In this document: one piece after another, positions 58,816 through 64,000 of the stretch
Position numbering within the stretch: the first letter of the stretch is position 1
Layout of the letters: every line of letters begins with the position of its first letter
DNA from: CAVSUR01 sp963846005
GTDB lineage: Bacteria > Actinomycetota > Actinomycetes > Streptosporangiales > Streptosporangiaceae
NCBI GenBank assembly: GCA_963846005.1
Contig: CAWJUH010000006.1
Location: forward strand, 1-64,000
Length of the DNA stretch: 64,000 nt
Direction: 5' to 3'
Translations under genes and position numbers: made by a program
Notes under the pieces: generated by a model
Databases searched by the model: none
Seen by the model: only the letters and a program-made list of their open reading frames with translations
What the model was told of the DNA's origin: nothing

Positions 58816-59334
58816 ATGACCATCTACCAGCACATTCGCCACCCACGGATCACCTCCAGGCTCGCCGACCGGCCGGTGAAGGTGGCCGACCTGCTGCCGC
58901 GCGGCACCGCGATCACCCGCTTCAACACCCGGGTAGCAATGGTCGTCACCCGCGTGGTGGGCAGCATGTGGTGTGCCTATGCGTTCGCGCTGTTCGACCT
59001 GATCAGCCTGCCGGCCGCCATCCGGTCCGGGGCACCGGCGGTGGTGACCTGGTTCGCGCAGACATTCCTTCAGCTGGTCCTGCTGTCGGTGATCATGGTG
59101 GGGCAGAATGTGCAGGCCGCGGCCGCCGACAAGCGGGCGGAAGCGACGTTCCATGACGCCAGCGCGACCTTGCATGAGATGGCTCACGTCGAGGGGCATC
59201 TGGCCGCGCAGGACGTCCTGCTGACCCGGATCGCCGAGCGGATAGGCCTGGACCCGGTCCCGGTCATCGACGCCCCGTCGGGTGACGACACCTGGGCGGA
59301 GGACCGGGCGGAAGACGCGGCCAGCGAGGGATAA
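58816..59334 (+). CDS. Small membrane protein (DUF1003-like)
   Basis: 172 residues; the ATG follows GAAGGAGC. Two membrane helices (about 45-66 and 82-104) lie after a soluble start, and a charged helical tail follows with HDASATLHEMAHVEGHLAAQ. The plan resembles DUF1003 membrane proteins, but the match is loose. It stands alone between the VOC gene and a convergent lyase gene. Confidence 0.55.
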   Translation: MTIYQHIRHPRITSRLADRPVKVADLLPRGTAITRFNTRVAMVVTRVVGSMWCAYAFALFDLISLPAAIRSGAPAVVTWFAQTFLQLVLLSVIMVGQNVQAAAADKRAEATFHDASATLHEMAHVEGHLAAQDVLLTRIAERIGLDPVPVIDAPSGDDTWAEDRAEDAASEG

Positions 59335-59454
59335 CGGCACGATCGCCCGCCGGCCAGCTGACCGCGCTAGCCGGGATGCGGCATCCTCCGGCCGGCGGCG
59401 GGCGATGATCATCTTCTGGATCTCCGCGGCGGGAACCGCGCGGAGGCCGGAGGC

Positions 59455-60429
59455 TCAGGCTTGCGGCGGCTCGAACCTGGCGGTGCGCGCCATCCCGGCG
59501 GCCCGGCCCTTGCCCGCGACGACCAGTGCCATCTTCCGGGACGCCTCGTCGATCATCTCGTCGCCGAGCATGGCTGAGCCCTTGGCGCCGCCGGCCTCCG
59601 AGGTGTGCCAGTCGTAGGCGTCCAGGATCAGCTCGGCCTGGTCGTAGTCCTGCTGCGAAGGGGAGAAGATCTCGTTCGCCGCGGCGATCTGGCCGGGGTG
59701 CAGCACCCACTTGCCGTCGAATCCGAGCGCCGCCGCGCGCCGTGCCACTGCGCGGAACCCGGCTGCGTTGCGGATCTGCAGGTACGGCCCGTCGATGGCC
59801 TGCTGATCGTGGGCCCGCGCGGCCATCAGGATGCGCATCAGGATGTAGTGGTAGGCGTCGGCCGGATAGCCGGGCGGCTGCTCGCCGACGACCAGCGACT
59901 TCATGTTGACCGAGGCCATGAAGTCGGCCGGCCCGAAGATGATGGCCTCGGTCCGCGGCGACGCCGCGGCGATCTCGTCCACGTTGACCAGGCCGCGGGC
60001 GTTCTCGATCTGGGCCTCGATCCCGATCCGGCCCGTCTCGAAGCCCATGGTCTTCTCGATCTGGGTCAGCAGCAGGTCCATCGCGCTGACCTGCCGGGCG
60101 TCGGCCACCTTCGGCATCATGATGCAGTCGAGGTTCTGGCCCGCCCCCTCGACCACGGTGATCACGTCCCGGTAGGTCCAGTGCGTGGTCCAGTCGTTGA
60201 CCCGCACGGTGCGGATCTTGCCTTCCCAGCCGCCCTCGTTCAGCGCGTCCACGATCATGTGCCGGGCCTTCTCCTTGGCCAGCGGCGCGCACGCGTCCTC
60301 GAGGTCGAGGAACACCTGGTCGGCCGGCAGCGACCGGGCCTTCTCCAGGAAGCGCGGGTTGCTGCCCGGCACCGCCAGGCAGGAGCGCCGCGAACGCAGC
60401 TGGCTGATCGGCTCTGCGGGGGTGCTCAT
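59455..60429 (-). CDS. CoA ester lyase (CitE/HpcH-HpaI family)
   Basis: 324 residues; TIM-barrel lyases that split malyl-CoA, methylmalyl-CoA or citryl-CoA. Landmarks are RSCLAVPGSNPRFLEKARSL, VFLDLEDACAPLAKEKAR, CIMMPKVADARQV, IGIEAQIENARGLVNVDEI, AIIFGPADFMASVNM and KWVLHPGQIAAANEIFSPS, with the metal-binding Glu and Asp in place. The ATG at 60429 starts at the usual N-terminus. The exact CoA ester is open; L-malyl/beta-methylmalyl-CoA is the closest in pattern. No pathway partners adjoin. Confidence 0.82.
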   Translation of the reverse strand: MSTPAEPISQLRSRRSCLAVPGSNPRFLEKARSLPADQVFLDLEDACAPLAKEKARHMIVDALNEGGWEGKIRTVRVNDWTTHWTYRDVITVVEGAGQNLDCIMMPKVADARQVSAMDLLLTQIEKTMGFETGRIGIEAQIENARGLVNVDEIAAASPRTEAIIFGPADFMASVNMKSLVVGEQPPGYPADAYHYILMRILMAARAHDQQAIDGPYLQIRNAAGFRAVARRAAALGFDGKWVLHPGQIAAANEIFSPSQQDYDQAELILDAYDWHTSEAGGAKGSAMLGDEMIDEASRKMALVVAGKGRAAGMARTARFEPPQA

Positions 60430-60524
60430 CGATGCTCGCGCCGTCCTGGTCCGGGTTGCGGTGATGGCCGCCAGCATGCCCTAGCCGGCCGATGCGAGTG
60501 TGTCCCGGGGCGGGCGCGCGCCGG

Positions 60525-62198
60525 TCAGGCCACGTCGGCGGGCGCGGGCAACCCGGCTCCGGCGGCGGCGGGCTCGGCTCCGGCGCCGGGCTCGGCCACC
60601 TCCACCCGGTTCCGGCCGTGCCGCTTGGCCAGGTACAGGGCCGCGTCGGCGAGACGCTCCAGCCGGTCGGCGGTACTGGCATGCTCGGGGAAGACGGCGA
60701 CGCCGATCGAGGCGGTGACCGACGCCTCGGTTCCCGCCACGGTGACCTCCGCGATGGCGGCCCTGACCCGTTCGGCGACCTCAAGCGCAGCGGTCAGGTC
60801 CGCGCCGGGCAGCAGGACGGTGAACTCCTCGCCGCCGCCCCGGCCGGCGAAATCCCAGGCCCGCAGCGCGCCGCGCAAGCTGGCGCCGACGTTGGCCAGC
60901 ACCTGGTCACCCACCGGGTGCCCGTGCTCGTCGTTGATGTGCTTGAAATGATCGAGGTCGATCAGCAGCAGCGACAACGGTGCCCCGGCCGTCAAAGCCT
61001 GCGCGTACATCCGCTTCAGCGCGTCGGTGACCGCCCGCTTGTTCGGCAGCCCGGTGAGGCTGTCGGTCGCGGCCCGGATCTCGGCCACGGCCAGGTTGCG
61101 CAGGTTGGCCAGCACCGGAGCGGCCTGGCCGACCGATTCACGGATCTGCGCCTGCTCGGCCTCGGTGAACTGGTGCGGACGGGACAGCAGCACCGACCCG
61201 ATGACTTCGCCGCCCACGGTAAGCGGCACGCAGGACGAGGTGCCCGGGCACCGGGCGCACACCGGGCAGGCCAGCAGGGCGCTGCGGCCCTCCTCCTCGC
61301 AGTGCGGCCGGCCCGACCGGACGGCGAGGCAGGACCGCGGGCCGGCGCCGCGCAGGGTGCCCGACAGCGGCGAGCCGGCCGGCAGCGGAGTGACCGCTTC
61401 CAGCCGGTCGGCGCTGTTGTTGCGATTGAGCACGACGGCGGCCGATCCCGGCAGCGACCGCTCAAGATGCCGCTGCAACAGCCGGTGGGCTTCCTCCTCA
61501 TCGCCGGCGATCTGCAGGGTGTCGCCGAACTCCGCCTGGTCCTGGCCGGGTTTCATGTTCCTGCGGACCCGGGAGATCGCGGCGAACAGCAAGGCCAGGC
61601 CGGCCAGGATGCCGATCACGGCCACCACGATCACCGCGATCGTGGTGCGGGTCGCGGCGGCGGCGGCCCGCTGCTCGCCGGCCTGCCCGTCGGCCCGTTC
61701 GATCTGGATCAGCCGCTCGATGTGCTGGCTGACGGGCTGGTACGCCGCGGTCATCCGGGCGGCGAGCGCGGCCAGTGCGGTGGCCGACACGTTGGCCGGG
61801 CTGAACAGGTTGCGCAGCCGCAGCCACTGCCCGACGAACCGCTGGTAATCGGCCCGCTCGGCCGGCGGGTCGTCTTCGTGCAGGTCCCCGAGGGTGTCGA
61901 AGTCGGAGTCGATGTCGGGCAGCTGGCTGGAGTACAGCGACCCGAACAGCCGGCTCCGCACTGCCTGGCGGCTGGCGAGGCATGCCTGCTCGCCGGTGGT
62001 GTAGGCGGTGACGATGTCGTGCCCGAGCAGGCTGGTGACGGTCGAGGTAGCCAGCTCGTCTTGCGCGATCGCGTTGGCCCGCTGGGTCGAGCTCCTGGCG
62101 CCGAGCGCTCCGATGACCGCGATCACGCTGATGACGAGGATCAGCGTGGTGCTGAGCACGACCAGCGAGCTGATCGCGGTCCTGGCGATCGCTTTCAC
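60525..62198 (-). CDS. Membrane-bound GAF-GGDEF diguanylate cyclase
   Basis: About 557 residues. Helix 1 is at 1-30, an extracellular helical sensor spans to about 185, and helix 2 (IAVIVVAVIGILAGLALLFA) is at about 190-210. A GAF domain follows, with several cysteines including LLACPVCARCPG. The GGDEF domain has LTGLPNKRAVTDALKRMY, LLLIDLDHFKHINDEHGH and the active loop GRGGGEEFTVLL, with an inhibitory RxxD (RAWD) five residues before it. It should make cyclic-di-GMP from GTP. The GTG at 62198 is preferred over a TTG at 62231. Confidence 0.85.
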   Translation of the reverse strand: MKAIARTAISSLVVLSTTLILVISVIAVIGALGARSSTQRANAIAQDELATSTVTSLLGHDIVTAYTTGEQACLASRQAVRSRLFGSLYSSQLPDIDSDFDTLGDLHEDDPPAERADYQRFVGQWLRLRNLFSPANVSATALAALAARMTAAYQPVSQHIERLIQIERADGQAGEQRAAAAATRTTIAVIVVAVIGILAGLALLFAAISRVRRNMKPGQDQAEFGDTLQIAGDEEEAHRLLQRHLERSLPGSAAVVLNRNNSADRLEAVTPLPAGSPLSGTLRGAGPRSCLAVRSGRPHCEEEGRSALLACPVCARCPGTSSCVPLTVGGEVIGSVLLSRPHQFTEAEQAQIRESVGQAAPVLANLRNLAVAEIRAATDSLTGLPNKRAVTDALKRMYAQALTAGAPLSLLLIDLDHFKHINDEHGHPVGDQVLANVGASLRGALRAWDFAGRGGGEEFTVLLPGADLTAALEVAERVRAAIAEVTVAGTEASVTASIGVAVFPEHASTADRLERLADAALYLAKRHGRNRVEVAEPGAGAEPAAAGAGLPAPADVA

Positions 62199-62417
62199 GA
62201 TAACCGGTTTACCCCGGCTGCGCGTTCGCAATGCCTTATGACATGCAAATCAGAAAGCACTGCCGCCAGGTGATCCCGGCGCGCAAATGACTCGTTCCGC
62301 TGGGCCTTCGCCGACTCGAGCGCAGCTCAGGCACCTTGTCACCGCGGCCTGCCGCATTTTCAATAAATATAGGTTTCTGCGGCCGCTATTGACTGCCGGC
62401 CGGTGCGGTAAATCCGG

Positions 62418-63188
62418 TCAGGGTGGCGGGACCGGTGCTTCGGAATTGTCTTGTTCCCGGGCTATTGCGGTGAATGCCGCCAGCGCCTCGGTGTCGGAGT
62501 ACTGCCGCAGCACGTACTCGCGAGCCCAGTCTGCCCCGCCCGGATAGCGGCTAGCGCCGATCACATCCGCCGCGCCCGCGGCGTCGTAACGGGTCCGGCA
62601 CAAGGTGACCGCCGGGCCGAGCAGCGCCCAGCTCGCGCCCGGGTGCCCGTAGGGCATGCCCACGCTGCCGGCGTTGATGACCCGCCGGCCCGCGGCCAGC
62701 CGGTCGAAGGGCATGTGCGTGTGGCCGCAGATGACGGTGCCCTCCCCGACGCCGGCCAGCACTGCCTCCCAGCGCGACGGCGGGCTGTCCGCCAGCAGCA
62801 TCTCGTCGTCGCAGCGCGGGGTAGCGTGGCAGAACAAGGTCGGGCCGAGCCCGTCGATGTCCAGGGTCACGGTCAGCGGCAGCCCGGCCAGCCGGTCCCG
62901 GTGCGCACGGGTGATCAGCGCGGCGCTGGCCCGGGCCGCGTCGCCGTTCGGCCCGGGCACCGGCTCGCCGTCGAATGCGGTGACCATCTCGCGCTCGCAG
63001 TTGCCGCCGACCCACACCGCCCGCCCGCCGAGCCCGGCCAGCACGTCCAGGACCTCGGCGGGCATCGGCCCGAGCGCCACGTCACCGAGCAGCACCACCG
63101 CGTCCGCCGCGGCCACCTCGGCCTCGGCGAGCACCGCGGCCAGCGCGGGCAGGTTGCCGTGAATGTCGGCCAGGACTGCCGCGCGCAC
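62418..63188 (-). CDS. Metallophosphoesterase (YfcE/MJ0936 type)
   Basis: 256 residues with the two-metal motifs in order: VLADIHGNLPALAAVL, VVLLGDVALGPMP, VWVGGNCEREMV and VICGHTHMPFDRL, then NAGSVGMPYG. The third motif reads GNCE where GNHE or GNHD is usual, as in some relatives. Likely a phosphodiesterase on small or nucleotide substrates. The ATG has no strong ribosome site. The upstream neighbour (63207 onward) is on the same strand with 18 bases between, so they may be one unit. Confidence 0.83.
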   Translation of the reverse strand: MRAAVLADIHGNLPALAAVLAEAEVAAADAVVLLGDVALGPMPAEVLDVLAGLGGRAVWVGGNCEREMVTAFDGEPVPGPNGDAARASAALITRAHRDRLAGLPLTVTLDIDGLGPTLFCHATPRCDDEMLLADSPPSRWEAVLAGVGEGTVICGHTHMPFDRLAAGRRVINAGSVGMPYGHPGASWALLGPAVTLCRTRYDAAGAADVIGASRYPGGADWAREYVLRQYSDTEALAAFTAIAREQDNSEAPVPPP

Positions 63189-63206
63189 CAGGCCGCCCTG
63201 CGCTGG

Positions 63207-64000
63207 CTACTGCCCGGCCCGGGCGGCCGGGGAACTGCTGCGCGGCCCCTGGGCCGGCGCGGAGACGCTCGGGCTGACCGAGCCGGCCGGGGTCGGGCTG
63301 GCGGAGTGGCTGGCCCCTGGCGCCGGGGTAGTGGCCGACGGGGCCGGCGTCCCGGCCGGCGAGTGCGACGCCCGGTGGCCGGTCGCCGGCCCGGGCCTGG
63401 CGCTGTGACGCGACGAGCCGGGGCTCACCGCGTGCCCGAGCGTGGTGCCCGTTGCCTTGCGGTGGTAGACCACCGCCTCCAGCGGCTTGCCGACGGCCAG
63501 CTCGAACACCGTGATGCCGGTCATCGTGACCGCGAACACCGCCAGCGAGGCCAGGGCGATCACCACCCAGCGCGGCCGGGAGCCCGGCCGGCCTGAATGG
63601 TGCCCGCTGCGCCCGCCGGGACCGCGCCCGTCGCCGTGGCCCGCGGTGCCGGGGATGAGGTCACCGGCGCCGGTGCCGTAGCCCGGATGGCCGGTGCCGA
63701 ACGCCGCCGTGGCCTGCGGGTCATCCGGCCCGTACCCGCCGCCCGGCGCATAGCCGGCGGCGCCGTGCCCCGGGGCGGCGTAAGGAGCCGTGCCGTTGCC
63801 GTTCCGGTAGGCGGCCGGGCCGGCGCCGGAGCTCCAGGGGGCGGTCTCGCCGTCCCGGAAGGCTGCGGTGCGCCGGTCATGAGTGCTGTCGCCCCCGCCG
63901 GCGCCCTGGCGGTAGCCGCCAGGGTCGTCGGTCACGGCCGGGAACATCTGCGTGGGGCTGTCGTGCAGCCCGCTCGCCTGCTGCGGAACATCCGCCCGTG
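63207..64000 (-). CDS. Single-pass membrane protein with Pro/Gly-rich N-terminal part, cut by window end
   Basis: The frame is open to the end of the window, so the start lies outside. The visible part is a low-complexity Gly/Pro/Tyr/Asp-rich cytoplasmic stretch (SPTQMFPAVTDDPGGYRQG and repeats of GTGHPGYGTGA kind), one membrane helix (WVVIALASLAVFAVTMTGIT), a short FELAVGKPLEAVVYHRKATG segment and a Ser/Pro/Thr-rich outer tail. I do not recognise the family. Similar layouts occur in membrane-anchored cell-envelope proteins of actinomycetes. Confidence 0.55.
   Translation of the reverse strand, partial: RADVPQQASGLHDSPTQMFPAVTDDPGGYRQGAGGGDSTHDRRTAAFRDGETAPWSSGAGPAAYRNGNGTAPYAAPGHGAAGYAPGGGYGPDDPQATAAFGTGHPGYGTGAGDLIPGTAGHGDGRGPGGRSGHHSGRPGSRPRWVVIALASLAVFAVTMTGITVFELAVGKPLEAVVYHRKATGTTLGHAVSPGSSRHSARPGPATGHRASHSPAGTPAPSATTPAPGASHSASPTPAGSVSPSVSAPAQGPRSSSPAARAGQ

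Overview
The window is a very GC-rich chromosomal stretch of an actinomycete. The support is the heavy use of G/C in third codon positions, frequent GTG starts, many four-base stop/start overlaps (ATGA, GTGA), and actinobacterial gene types such as PriA, split LigD genes, PPK2 and a sigma factor paired with a VOC protein. The first 4.2 kb is different: visibly richer in A and T, and carrying plasmid or conjugation-type genes (a replication-initiator-like protein, a PrgI-like protein and a VirB2/TrbC-like tail) that resemble mobile-element genes of Chloroflexota (Ktedonobacteria type). At about 4230 a conjugation gene and xdhA are both cut at the same point, so this is either an assembly chimera or an integration boundary.

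Layout. 1-4230: mobile-element segment with one intact protein of unknown function and a frameshifted replication gene. 4235-15105: purine catabolism, namely xanthine dehydrogenase (xdhA, xdhB, xdhC), guanine deaminase, an IclR regulator, an NCS2 permease, uraD, uraH and an 8-oxoguanine-deaminase-like amidohydrolase; no uricase is present. 15205-23020: a glutathionyl-hydroquinone-reductase-like protein, a GCS2 ligase, a double-YbjQ protein, a BrkB-type membrane protein, an HxlR/MFS divergent pair and an SGNH hydrolase. 23191-30813: lysA, an HhH endonuclease with split LigD polymerase and ligase, an APC permease and an MFS exporter. 30968-39379: hisG, then a LacI regulator, a sugar ABC importer with its ATPase, and a GH13 glucosidase. 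39402-41266: a small XRE/membrane-protein operon and a tyrosine phosphatase. 41373-47186: the his operon hisD-hisC-hisB-hisH-priA-hisF-hisI. 47262-64000: PPK2, small hydrolases, an MFS/TetR pair, a methyltransferase, an aldo/keto reductase, a second NCS2 permease, a secreted beta-helix protein, an ECF sigma/VOC operon, a CitE-like lyase, a GGDEF protein, a metallophosphoesterase and the end of a membrane protein.

How the parts work together. The purine block would import xanthine or urate, deaminate guanine and 8-oxoguanine, oxidise hypoxanthine/xanthine to urate and process 5-hydroxyisourate towards allantoin. IclR-type palindromes lie in front of both the regulator and the permease. The his block plus hisG covers most of histidine synthesis; hisE and hisN are not here. 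The LacI-ABC-GH13 block is an alpha-glucoside uptake and hydrolysis unit.

The most unusual feature is a 45-bp tandem repeat present as three units at each of two unrelated loci 30 kb apart (uraD/uraH and hisC/hisB). Its first 34 bases are identical at both loci, and at both it starts exactly at a stop/start overlap, so that it encodes repeated SGARAAGGEAN-type peptides. Many genes between 4.2 and 9.3 kb, and several later ones, carry single-base frameshifts that look more like sequencing indels than decay.
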